Source: Clostridioides difficile (lineage in GTDB: Bacteria; Bacillota; Clostridia; Peptostreptococcales; Peptostreptococcaceae). Taken from it: a DNA stretch of 64,000 bases. Made by a program: the position numbers and the translations under genes. The stretch lies in the NCBI GenBank assembly GCA_012955965.1, contig JABBZI010000019.1:19574-83573 (forward strand), in the 5' to 3' direction. This document shows positions 48,684 to 57,195 of this stretch, piece after piece (positions within the stretch are counted from its first letter, which is position 1; every line of letters starts with the position of its first letter). Under the pieces are notes generated by a model. The model was not told where the DNA came from. It worked only from the letters and a program-made list of their open reading frames with translations, and searched no databases.

Positions 48684-50237
48684 TTATACTAAACCTTCTT
48701 TAACTAAGAATGAATGAGCAACATCTTCTGGTGATTTACCAAGCTCATCAACTTGATAGTTAAGTTCTCTCATAGTTTCTTCATTTATTTTACCTGAAAG
48801 CATATTCATCACTTTTTCTAACTCTGGATATTTCTTTAAAGTATCTTCTCTTACTAATGGAGCTGCATAATATGGTACAAAGAAGTTCTTATCGTCTTCT
48901 AATATCTTAAGATTGAACTTTTTAATAAGACCATCAGTTAAGAATGCATCTATAACCTGAGATTCATTATTACCTAGTGCTGTATATCTTAAACTTCCAT
49001 TCATAGCTTTTACATCTTTAAAATTCAAGCCATAATCTTTAGAAATTCCTATAAAACCATCCTGTCTATTTTCAAATTCTAAAGTTGGTGAGAAAGTAAA
49101 GTCTTTACTATATTTAGTCAAATCGGAAATAGTGTTTATTCCATACTTTTCAGCAGTTTTAGGCATCATTGCTAATGTATAAGTATTATTAAATCCAAGA
49201 GGGTCAAGTAAAGTTAACTGATTTTCTTTTTCCATAGTGTCTTTTACAACCTTATATGCTTCATCAGCATCTTTAATTGGAGTATGTTTCATCACATTTA
49301 CCAAAAGTGTACCTGTATAATCTACATACATATCTAGTTCTCCAGATTTAATTGCATTAAATGCAACGGATGAACCACCTAGATTTAAATTTTTCTTAAC
49401 ATTAAGAGTTGTATTTTTTTCTATTAATTCTGCATAAACATTACCAAGTATAAGTTGTTCTGTATAATCTTTAGAACCAATAGTTATTGTATCTTTCTTA
49501 CTTGAAAAACTTGAACTAAAGACAACAAACAACATTGAAACAACAACTACAACAGATATTACTTTAAGTGCTATATAGTTTTTCTTTGGTGCTTTTGGAT
49601 TTAATCCTTTTGGAGTAACTGCGATTTCAATTTTACTAAATAAATAATCAACTAGTAGTGCAATTATACATGATGGAATTGCTCCTGCTAAAATCATATT
49701 ATTGTTTACAGTTTGAACACCTGAAAATACTAAATAACCTAGACCACCTGCGCCTATAAATGCAGCAAGAGTCATTAGACCAACAGCTGTAACTGCAGAA
49801 ATTCTAACCCCACCCATTATTATAGGTAGTGCTAAAGGAAATTGTATTTTAAATAAGGTCTGATTTCTTGTAAGACCAATACCTTTAGCAGATTCTAATA
49901 CTACTGGGTCAATACTAGTTATACCTATATACGTATTTTTTACAATTGGCAGTAATGAATAGACTACTACCATAAATATGGCTGGTTTACTTCCTATCCC
50001 AAGTATGGGTACAAGAAGACCCAAAAGTGCCATAGACGGAACTGCTTGGACTAAGTTTACAAATCCAAGTATGATTTTTCTAAGAGATGAGATTCTTGAA
50101 ATAATTATTCCAAGAGGAACTCCAACTATTATAGCTATCAAAATAGATGTAACAGTTAAACTCATATGTTGTATTAAAAGTTCTATAATCTTATCCTTTT
50201 GTAATAGTATAAAGTTAAAAAAATTATCCAAGGACAC
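48684..50237 (-). CDS. opuCC: Glycine betaine/carnitine/choline ABC transporter, fused permease and binding protein
   Basis: A 517-residue protein. The N-terminal permease (about 1-210, six membrane helices) includes SMALLGLLVPILGIG and the ATPase-contact run ESAKGIGLTRNQTLFKI. After a membrane anchor (about 222-243) is an OpuAC-type binding domain (245-517) with TIGSKDYTEQLILGNVYAE and VDYTGTLLVNVMK. This fused form is known in Clostridia. The start is GTG at 50237 or TTG at 50231, the latter better spaced from GGAGG. It overlaps the ATPase gene by 14 bases. Confidence 0.94.
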   Translation of the reverse strand: MSLDNFFNFILLQKDKIIELLIQHMSLTVTSILIAIIVGVPLGIIISRISSLRKIILGFVNLVQAVPSMALLGLLVPILGIGSKPAIFMVVVYSLLPIVKNTYIGITSIDPVVLESAKGIGLTRNQTLFKIQFPLALPIIMGGVRISAVTAVGLMTLAAFIGAGGLGYLVFSGVQTVNNNMILAGAIPSCIIALLVDYLFSKIEIAVTPKGLNPKAPKKNYIALKVISVVVVVSMLFVVFSSSFSSKKDTITIGSKDYTEQLILGNVYAELIEKNTTLNVKKNLNLGGSSVAFNAIKSGELDMYVDYTGTLLVNVMKHTPIKDADEAYKVVKDTMEKENQLTLLDPLGFNNTYTLAMMPKTAEKYGINTISDLTKYSKDFTFSPTLEFENRQDGFIGISKDYGLNFKDVKAMNGSLRYTALGNNESQVIDAFLTDGLIKKFNLKILEDDKNFFVPYYAAPLVREDTLKKYPELEKVMNMLSGKINEETMRELNYQVDELGKSPEDVAHSFLVKEGLV

Positions 50238-51360
50238 TCACCTCCATTTCTAGGAATTGTTCACTTAAAACAGAAAGTAAACTACTTCTAGTAATTAGCC
50301 CCACAAGTTTATTTTCATCAGAAATAACTGGAATATATCCAACCGAATTACGGTTCATTACATTCAGTATCTCAACTAAATTATCTCCTTCATTTACATG
50401 TAAAGGCTCTTTTGACATAATGTCAGCAAGTAATATTGATTTGTCATTAATATCTTTCATATCCTTTACTGTAACAATACCTTTTAATGTTTTAGCTCTG
50501 TCTATAATTAGTAAACTGTCAACCTTACTTGTTCTCATAATTTCTATCCCTTGAGTTACAGTTCTCGTTGAAGTAACAGCAATAGGATTTTTTATCATAA
50601 TATCCCTTGCTTTTATATATTCTGGATTATCCCAAACTCTATCTTCTCCAATAAAATCTTTTACAAAATCATTTGCAGGTTTTCTAAGTATATTTTCTGG
50701 AGTATCATATTGTGCTATTCTCCCATCCTTCATAATACAAATTTTATCAGCTATCTTTAAAGCCTCATCCATATCATGAGTTACAAATATTATAGTTTTT
50801 TTCAATTCATCTTGAAGAGAAAATAATTGCTCTTGTAAAGATGTTCTTGTTATTGGGTCCAAGGCACTAAAAGGCTCATCCATTAATATTATTTCAGCAT
50901 CAGTCGCGATGGCTCTTGCAACACCAATTCTTTGTTGTTGACCACCACTAAGTTCTGAAGGATACTTATTTAAAAAATCATCACTATTAAGGCCTACCAT
51001 CTCTAGTAGTTGTAATGTTCTTTTCTCAATTTCTTCAATGGATTTTTCCTTTTTTAGGCGTGGAATTAACTCTATATTTTCTTTTATTGTAAGGTGAGGA
51101 AATAGGCCTGTGTTCTGTATAACATATCCTATTTTTCTTCGAAGCTCTATTTCATTTTCTTGAGAAATTGGTTTGCCATTAATATATATTTCACCAGATG
51201 TAGGTTTTATTAATTTGTTTATAAGCTTCAAAGTTGTAGTCTTCCCACAACCACTTGAACCAATCAAAACCACCAATGTACCTGTTTCTACAACTAGAGA
51301 AATATCATCTAATATAACATTGTTTCCTATCTTTTTGGTTACATTTCTTATTTCTATCAT
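50224..51360 (-). CDS. opuCA: OpuC ATP-binding protein with CBS domains
   Basis: A 378-residue protein. The ATPase domain (1-240) has GSSGCGKTTTLKLINKL, SGGQQQRIGVARA and IILMDEPFSALDP. Two CBS domains (about 255-375; IMIKNPIAVTSTRTVTQGIE and IMSKEPLHVNEGDN) may sense ionic strength or nucleotides. It powers osmoprotectant uptake with the fused permease downstream. AGGGGAT precedes the ATG. Confidence 0.95.
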   Translation of the reverse strand: MIEIRNVTKKIGNNVILDDISLVVETGTLVVLIGSSGCGKTTTLKLINKLIKPTSGEIYINGKPISQENEIELRRKIGYVIQNTGLFPHLTIKENIELIPRLKKEKSIEEIEKRTLQLLEMVGLNSDDFLNKYPSELSGGQQQRIGVARAIATDAEIILMDEPFSALDPITRTSLQEQLFSLQDELKKTIIFVTHDMDEALKIADKICIMKDGRIAQYDTPENILRKPANDFVKDFIGEDRVWDNPEYIKARDIMIKNPIAVTSTRTVTQGIEIMRTSKVDSLLIIDRAKTLKGIVTVKDMKDINDKSILLADIMSKEPLHVNEGDNLVEILNVMNRNSVGYIPVISDENKLVGLITRSSLLSVLSEQFLEMEVSVLG

Positions 51361-51419
51361 AATCTATCATCCCCTTTATTAACAAGCAACCTCCGCTAAT
51401 ATTATAAGTTGTTTTTATA

Positions 51420-51448
51420 ATTATATCATACTATTCTCTTTATGTAAA
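51420..51448 (-). promoter_or_regulatory. Promoter of the OpuC operon
   Basis: Minus-strand -35 TTTACA (51443-51448), 17-base spacer, -10 TATAAT (51420-51425). The transcript would start about 50-55 bases before the opuCA ATG. Confidence 0.7.
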
Positions 51449-51561
51449 CAAAGTAGGTCTTTTAGGTCAATTTTTGTCTGAATATTGCTACAAATATAAA
51501 GTATATATATATAGTATACAATGTGTAATATCAAAAAACAAAAAATAATAATAATATTCAC

Positions 51562-51609
51562 AAAATAACACTAGTATCATTTATATAGCATTGAGACTAG
51601 TGTTATTTT
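51562..51609. terminator. Terminator, 14-bp perfect stem, after dinB
   Basis: Arms 51562-51575 and 51596-51609 are fully complementary, with a 20-base loop and A/T runs either side. It lies 13 bases past dinB and ends its minus-strand transcript. Confidence 0.75.
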
Positions 51610-51622
51610 ATTTAAATAAAAA

Positions 51623-52720
51623 CTATAGTTGAATACTATCCATGTACTCAAATAAAGTAATATCTTTGTAGGTTTCTTTTTTATCACTTAGGTTCGATAT
51701 TGTAACTCCCAATAGCCTTATTTGTTTTCTATTCATCTCAACATTTCTTAATAAATTGTCTACACCACTTCTTATATCATTATATTCATCAATATAATGG
51801 TCTAAGCTAAGGCTTCTAGTTATCTTTGTAAAATCCTCATATTTAATTTTTAGTGTAAGTGTCTTTCCAAATTTCTCAGAGTTTTTTAACCTATGGCATA
51901 CCTCTTCACAAAGTTCATCAAGAATGTTGCGTGTTTCTTCTTCGTCAATATCCAAATTATGACTTAATGTAGTCTCTGCCCCAACAGATTTTCTAACTCT
52001 ATTTGGCTCTACAGGTCTATCATCTATCCCTCTTGCAAATTTATACAATTCATAACCTTTTTTCTTGAATATATTTTCAAGTTCAAATAAATTTAAGCAC
52101 CTTAAATCATATCCTGTTTTTATACCTAAATTGTTAAGAGTGTTTGAAGTAACTTTTCCAACACCAAAGAATTTATTTACAGGTAATTTATCTAAAAGTT
52201 CTTGGGCATTTTTTTCATTTATTACAGTCAAACCATTGGGCTTTTTTAAATCTGATGCAATTTTAGCTAAAAACTTATTGTATGACACACCAGCTGAAGA
52301 AGTAAGACCAACTTCTCTAAATATATCTCTTTTTATTTGCTTTGCTATCTCAATTGATGAATCCATATTTTTTTTATTTTTTGTTACATCTAAGTAAGCT
52401 TCATCTAAAGACAACGGTTCAACTAAATCGGTATATCTATAAAATATATCTCTTATTTGACTTGATATACTCTTATACACCTCAAATCTAGGTCTTACAA
52501 AAACTGCATAGGGACACCTATTATAAGCTATAGCTGATGGCATAGCCGAATGTATGCCAAATTTTCTAGCTTCATAAGAACAAGTTGCAACTACACCTCT
52601 ACTTTGTGGATTTCCTCCAACAATAACAGGTCTTCCTTTTAATTTTTTATTATCTCTTTGCTCTATAGACGCATAAAAAGCATCCATATCTATATGAATT
52701 ATTTTTCTATGAAGTTCCAT
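51623..52720 (-). CDS. dinB: DNA polymerase IV (Y-family)
   Basis: 365 residues from the ATG at 52720; the GTG nine bases upstream overlaps the AAGGTG site. Catalytic carboxylates are in IHIDMDAFYASIEQRDN and LSLDEAYLDVT, and the tRNA-like finger region includes SSAGVSYNKFLAKIASDLKK. The little-finger domain occupies about 230-350. It makes error-prone bypass DNA synthesis. No LexA box is visible within the gap upstream by eye. Confidence 0.95.
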   Translation of the reverse strand: MELHRKIIHIDMDAFYASIEQRDNKKLKGRPVIVGGNPQSRGVVATCSYEARKFGIHSAMPSAIAYNRCPYAVFVRPRFEVYKSISSQIRDIFYRYTDLVEPLSLDEAYLDVTKNKKNMDSSIEIAKQIKRDIFREVGLTSSAGVSYNKFLAKIASDLKKPNGLTVINEKNAQELLDKLPVNKFFGVGKVTSNTLNNLGIKTGYDLRCLNLFELENIFKKKGYELYKFARGIDDRPVEPNRVRKSVGAETTLSHNLDIDEEETRNILDELCEEVCHRLKNSEKFGKTLTLKIKYEDFTKITRSLSLDHYIDEYNDIRSGVDNLLRNVEMNRKQIRLLGVTISNLSDKKETYKDITLFEYMDSIQL

Positions 52721-52990
52721 CCTTATCACCTTTTAAAATATAAACAGATTTAGTTTATTTAGATTACCTTTTAATTATACCAAACTTATGTTTCTTTATG
52801 CTCTTTTTTTTAATTCTATTTATATGTTGATATTTTCCATATATAAAACATCTTATAATCAACTAATTTAATATAATTTATAAAAAATCCTTAAAAACAC
52901 TTGCAAAAACTACATAAAAGCTTTACAATAGGTATTCCAAGGAACTAAATTCAAAATTCCTTATGGATAACAGTATATATATTAATTTAA

Positions 52991-53092
52991 ATGGGATGTT
53001 TTAAAAACAAAAGACTGCCTTATGCAAGGCAGCCTACTGATTTTATTATAATTGTAATGGACTGCTCAAACTATTACTTTAAAACAGCCCAT
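52991..53092. repeat. Palindromic intergenic element with inner hairpin
   Basis: Outer arms 52991-53004 and 53079-53092 are 14 bp with one mismatch, and an inner perfect stem CTGCCTT/AAGGCAG lies at 53015-53021 and 53026-53032. It follows the UPF0371 gene and could end its transcript. Its TTTAAAACAGCCC arm matches the element at 39600-39656. Confidence 0.55.
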
Positions 53093-53108
53093 ATTTTTTT
53101 ATATAATT

Positions 53109-54614
53109 TTAACTGTAGTAAAGATTTTGTGAAGGATATTCTGGGTCACAAGTTACATCTATACCAAGTTTTCTAAATGTTTGTTCGTCATCTCTATTTA
53201 GTATAGTAGTAGAATGAGCTTGACACCCCTTTAATAATGCCAATTTTTCCATAGCAAATTGTGCAGTTGGATTAGTTACAGCACAAATACTAAGCGCAGT
53301 TAAAACCTCTTGGCAACTAAGTGAAACATTTCTACTAGCTAAAGTTTTTGTTTTTAAATTTATAATAGGCTCCAATATTACAGGTGATATTAAGTGCATA
53401 TCATCAGATATATTAGCTAAATGTTTAATTGCATTTAATACTGCTGCTGCTGTCCCATTCATTAAATCAGAACCCTTACCAGTTAATATTGTACCATCTT
53501 CTAGCTCTAATGCTACTACAGGGCAAGTATCATTCTTATCAGCATTTTCTTTTAATTTATTGCTGTAATTTCTAGCAGGTAAGACAACTTTTCTATCTTC
53601 TGGTTTTAAGTTAAGTTCTTCCATAATCATTTTCATTCTATCATAAGCACCTTTATCAACTTGTCCTTTTTTATATTCACAGGCAGTTTTAAAGTATCTT
53701 CTTATTATTTCTTCTATTGAAGCTCTTCTTATTACTTCATCATCTATTATTCCAAATCCAACTCTATTAACACCCATATCAGTTGGAGATTGGAAAATTG
53801 ATTCTTTTCCAGTTATCTTCTCTATTATTTTCTTAAGTACTGGGAATAACTCTAAATCTCTATTGTAGTTTACTGACATTTCGCCATAAGTTTCAAGATG
53901 GAATGAGTCTATCATATTTACATCTTTTAAATCAACTGTAGCTGCTTCATAAGCTATATTTAAAGGATGCTTCACAGGTACATTCCAAACGGGGAATGTC
54001 TCAAACTTAGAATATCCAACTACATTTCCTCTTTTATTTTCATGATATAATTGACTTAAACAAGTACCAAGTTTTCCACTATTAGGACCTGGTGCTGTTA
54101 CTACTACTATTGGTTTCGTAGTTTCTATATACTCATTTGCTCCATATCCTTCATCACTAACTATAGTCTCAACATCTGATGGATATCCTTTTGTAGGATA
54201 ATGCTTATAAACTTTAATTCCTCTACGTTCTAATTTATTTATAAATACAGTTGTGGCAGGTTGTCCTTCAAATCTAGTAATTACTACACTATTTACATCT
54301 AACTCATAACCTCTTAAATCATCTATTAACCTTAAAACTTCCATATCATAAGTGATACCAAAGTCTCCTCTTATTTTATTTCTTTCTATATCTCCTGCAT
54401 ATACACAAATTACAACTTCAACTTTCTCTTTCATATGTTGTAATACTTTTATTTTTGCATTTTCATCAAATCCTGGAAGTACTCTTTTTGCATGAAGGTC
54501 TCCCATCAATTTTCCTCCAAACTCTAAATAAAGCTTGTCAAAATTATTTACTCTTTCTAAGATATATTTAGACTGCTCTTCTAAATATTTTTTGTGGTCA
54601 AATCCTACTTTCAT
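53109..54614 (-). CDS. UPF0371 (DUF1846) family protein
   Basis: A 501-residue protein of a conserved but uncharacterised family found in Firmicutes and Actinobacteria. Characteristic runs are [39 protein letters not shown], the metal- or nucleotide-site candidate [20 protein letters not shown] and the C-terminal [21 protein letters not shown] (shortened here). It has no signal peptide. AGGTG precedes the ATG. The function is not known. Confidence 0.88.
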   Translation of the reverse strand: MKVGFDHKKYLEEQSKYILERVNNFDKLYLEFGGKLMGDLHAKRVLPGFDENAKIKVLQHMKEKVEVVICVYAGDIERNKIRGDFGITYDMEVLRLIDDLRGYELDVNSVVITRFEGQPATTVFINKLERRGIKVYKHYPTKGYPSDVETIVSDEGYGANEYIETTKPIVVVTAPGPNSGKLGTCLSQLYHENKRGNVVGYSKFETFPVWNVPVKHPLNIAYEAATVDLKDVNMIDSFHLETYGEMSVNYNRDLELFPVLKKIIEKITGKESIFQSPTDMGVNRVGFGIIDDEVIRRASIEEIIRRYFKTACEYKKGQVDKGAYDRMKMIMEELNLKPEDRKVVLPARNYSNKLKENADKNDTCPVVALELEDGTILTGKGSDLMNGTAAAVLNAIKHLANISDDMHLISPVILEPIINLKTKTLASRNVSLSCQEVLTALSICAVTNPTAQFAMEKLALLKGCQAHSTTILNRDDEQTFRKLGIDVTCDPEYPSQNLYYS

Positions 54615-54799
54615 CTTAACACCTCACTAAATTAAATTTCTTATTGATAACAGTATATTTATATATATTTTTTTAGTAAAACATCTTATAAAAAAATGTT
54701 AATACTTTTTCACTCAAAGTAATATTATACAATTAAGATTAATTTTTTTCAAGATAGTTTTATGGTAAATTAGATATACTCATATAACTAATAAAATAA

Positions 54800-54834
54800 G
54801 AATATTATATTTTATATGTTTAAATATAATATTC
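54800..54834. terminator. AT-only hairpin after the DUF6483-type gene
   Basis: Arms 54800-54812 and 54822-54834 pair perfectly over 13 bp, 42 bases past the stop of the downstream gene. It is a weak, AT-rich terminator candidate. Confidence 0.45.
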
Positions 54835-54875
54835 TCACCTTAGCATTAATTTATTTCAATATTCTCATATATCTT

Positions 54876-55226
54876 TTACTCCAAGTTCAATACTTTTCTA
54901 ATATCTTCTATTCCTTGATAGACTTCTTTTTTAGAAAAGTTCATAGCTTCTAATTCTTCATCAGTTTTTTCCATAAGCATAGTATAAAATTCTATTGCTA
55001 TATACTGCATATTTTCAGTATTTACAGTGTTAGATTTATCAAATAAAATCTCTTCTGCTTCATTCACCTTTCCTTGAAAAACTAGACGTTTCAAGGTAAT
55101 AAGTATAACTTCTTCTTCTGTATTATACACTAAATCTTTTTCTTCATATTCACTGTATTTCTTTCCTAATAAAAGTCTTGCGACCATAAGTTTTATCTCA
55201 TTGAAAATCTTATCCACTATAGCCAT
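54876..55226 (-). CDS. DUF6483-like small helical protein
   Basis: A 116-residue acidic protein without membrane segments, made mostly of helices (EIKLMVARLLLGKKYSEYEE at the N-terminus; AIEFYTMLMEKTDEELEAMN in the middle). The pattern resembles DUF6483, a family known only from Clostridia-type genomes; I recall it rather than prove it. AGGAGATG precedes the ATG. Neighbouring genes are separated by terminators. Confidence 0.65.
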   Translation of the reverse strand: MAIVDKIFNEIKLMVARLLLGKKYSEYEEKDLVYNTEEEVILITLKRLVFQGKVNEAEEILFDKSNTVNTENMQYIAIEFYTMLMEKTDEELEAMNFSKKEVYQGIEDIRKVLNLE

Positions 55227-55332
55227 TTTTACATCTCCTATAAATAAAGTTTATTTTCTTTTTAATTATATCAGACTTTATAGTAAAAATTATTATATGT
55301 AAATGAAATAATTCAAAAATAGATTTTGAACA

Positions 55333-55372
55333 TTAAAAAAAAGAAGGTAGCGGGGGATTTCCGACTACCTTC
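55333..55372 (-). terminator. Strong GC-rich terminator of the small Cys-rich gene
   Basis: Stem GAAGGTAG (55343-55350) with CTACCTTC (55365-55372), extended by a GC-rich inner part, and a run of nine or more Ts on the minus strand at 55333-55342. It is the best-formed terminator in the window and sits 77 bases past the stop. Confidence 0.85.
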
Positions 55373-55449
55373 AAACACTAGATTGTGATTGGTTTGGTAT
55401 TTTACTTATACCCACCATAAGCTTTGTTAAACCATCTAAATTGATTTTT

Positions 55450-55641
55450 CTAGCATCCACATCCTCCATCAAAAACGTCACCGCATTCACAAAGTATTAA
55501 TAATACTATTAAGAAAGGTATCCATGCACATAAGTCCATCTCAGCCCAACAGTCTTGGAATGCTAAGAATAAGAAGAATAATATTATTATCCACCAAGCA
55601 CATCCGCCAAATCCGCCTTCACCAAAAAATCTATCCAACAT
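55450..55641 (-). CDS. Small hydrophobic Cys- and Gly-rich protein
   Basis: A 63-residue protein with seven Cys, four Trp and a GEGGFGGCAWW start, two hydrophobic segments (about 15-27 and 40-51), and a DGGCGC tail. AGGAGG before the ATG and a strong terminator after the gene support real expression. Similar short Cys-rich hydrophobic proteins occur in Clostridia without a known role. It may sit in the membrane or spore coat; neither is shown. Confidence 0.65.
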   Translation of the reverse strand: MLDRFFGEGGFGGCAWWIIILFFLFLAFQDCWAEMDLCAWIPFLIVLLILCECGDVFDGGCGC

Positions 55642-55761
55642 AATATGTTACCTCCTAGTTATTTTGTATGTGGAGTTTCAGCTCCTAAAATATACTATGT
55701 TTAAGGGATAATATTTGCTAATGATTTTTTAAAAATTTTTTTAGAGATTTTCTCAAAAAAA

Positions 55762-56676
55762 TTACTGGCTCACACTCAACGTCTTACCATCACTATTGAT
55801 AACTACATCTCCATCAGAAGTCAAAAATGTTTTTACATTCAGTTTTTGTAATATTTTTAAGACCTCTTCCCCTGGAGCTTTTTTATCTGAACAAGTAATA
55901 ATAGCATATTTTGGAGAAATGGATTCTAAAAATGCTTCAGTTAATTTGTCATACCTTCCATGATGAGGGATTTTAACAAAGTCATATTTTAAATTATTTT
56001 CACTTATAAACTCTTCCAATCTTTTTTCCTCTGCATCTCCAGCAAATAAAAATTTGTGTTCTCCATAATTTATACTAGTCATGATTGAATAATCATTTGA
56101 AAGCTCATACTCACTTTTTGAAGCTGGTTGTATGCTTATTTCTGCATTATTGATTACAATATTCATCTTTTCCTTCAATACTATTGGTTCTACATTAGCT
56201 TTTTTAAGTGAATCCATATATTCATCATATTGTTTACTGTCTTTCTTATAATTTGCTTGTATCAGATTCTTTACTTTGACACTAGATAGTACACTATCAA
56301 CTCCACCTATATGGTCCTTATCCAAATGAGTCAAAATCAAATAATCAAGTTCATTTATTCCTTTTTCTTTTAATTTATCGACTATTTGTTCTCCATTTTT
56401 ATCTTCTCCTGTATCAATCATTATGACTTTATCACCTATCTCAATTAATATACAGTCTGACTTTCCAGTGCTTAGTATAGTAGTCTTAAATGCAGTATTT
56501 TTTGTGTTGCCTTGAATATTATTTTGACTTACACTATTTTTTTCACTCTTTAAATAAGATTCACTTGTTGATTTTATCTTACCATTAGTAGTTATATTTA
56601 CTACAATCAATAATATTGCAATTACAGACAATGTAGTAACAAAAAACATGATGTCTCTTAATATTATTCTCTTCAT
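55762..56676 (-). CDS. ComEC-type MBL-fold metallohydrolase, membrane-anchored
   Basis: 304 residues from the ATG at 56676, which has an AGGAG site; the frame runs further up but the extra residues are outside a plausible start. A single N-terminal membrane segment (about 7-28) precedes a metallo-beta-lactamase domain with the metal motif LTHLDKDHIGGVDS, IMIDTGEDKNGEQ and IPHHGRYD. It is like the soluble domain of ComEC, so it may degrade DNA or other phosphoesters outside the cell. No ComEC-type membrane partner is next to it. Confidence 0.85.
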   Translation of the reverse strand: MKRIILRDIMFFVTTLSVIAILLIVVNITTNGKIKSTSESYLKSEKNSVSQNNIQGNTKNTAFKTTILSTGKSDCILIEIGDKVIMIDTGEDKNGEQIVDKLKEKGINELDYLILTHLDKDHIGGVDSVLSSVKVKNLIQANYKKDSKQYDEYMDSLKKANVEPIVLKEKMNIVINNAEISIQPASKSEYELSNDYSIMTSINYGEHKFLFAGDAEEKRLEEFISENNLKYDFVKIPHHGRYDKLTEAFLESISPKYAIITCSDKKAPGEEVLKILQKLNVKTFLTSDGDVVINSDGKTLSVSQ

Positions 56677-56780
56677 CCAAAATCTCCTATAAATTTTATT
56701 TATTACATATTTATAGTATAACAATCCTGACTTAGTAAAATACACATATAAACAGGGCAAATTCTAGGCATATTTGTGGC

Positions 56781-56882
56781 ATAAAAAAAACGGGGTTGTC
56801 ACGCTAGAAAATAGCGCTACGCCCTTTTTTATACAAAAAAGTAAATCCCAAGTTCAAAAGAGCTTGGGATTCTTGTATAATA
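56781..56882 (+). repeat. Left 102-bp inverted repeat of the element
   Basis: Pairs with 60329-60430. By eye I count ten differences over 102 bases, all of them transitions. It contains two internal hairpins (CGCTA/TAGCG near 56803-56817, and ATCCCAAG/CTTGGGAT near 56845-56870). Confidence 0.85.
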
Positions 56883-57121
56883 CTTGTATTAAAAAACAAA
56901 ATACTATACAAATTAATTATGCTACTTATTGTGATAATTATCAATTTAAATTACCACTAAATATGGATTATATGGTTCCAAAAGATGATTCTGTAAGGTT
57001 ATTAAGTCAAATTATTGAGGAGATGAAGTTAGAAAAATTATATAAGACTTATTCTCGAATTAGAGGAAATAAAGTAACCCCTATACAACTTTTGAAATTC
57101 GAGAAATATTCTGAAAGTTAA
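56873..57121 (+). pseudogene. IS1182-type transposase, N-terminal fragment
   Basis: About 82 codons from TTG at 56873. Residues after the start give DNYQFKLPLNMDYMVPKDDS and KLYKTYSRIRGNKVTPIQL, which match the conserved N-terminus of IS1182-family transposases. The reading then runs into unrelated residues (KFEKYSES) and stops. The catalytic DDE domain is absent. It is a remnant and not an active gene. Confidence 0.75.
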
Positions 57122-57195
57122 ACAGTTGGCAGTATATTCTATTTTTCTATTGAAAATGATATAATATAGCTATTAAGAGGGAGGGGGACAAAATT

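Noticed and set aside
56750..56780. AGGGCAAA as a c-di-GMP riboswitch core before the phosphodiesterase element
   Set aside because: Only a short GGCAAA-like string matches; the conserved receptor helix and flanking stems are absent, and the gene is 400 bases downstream.
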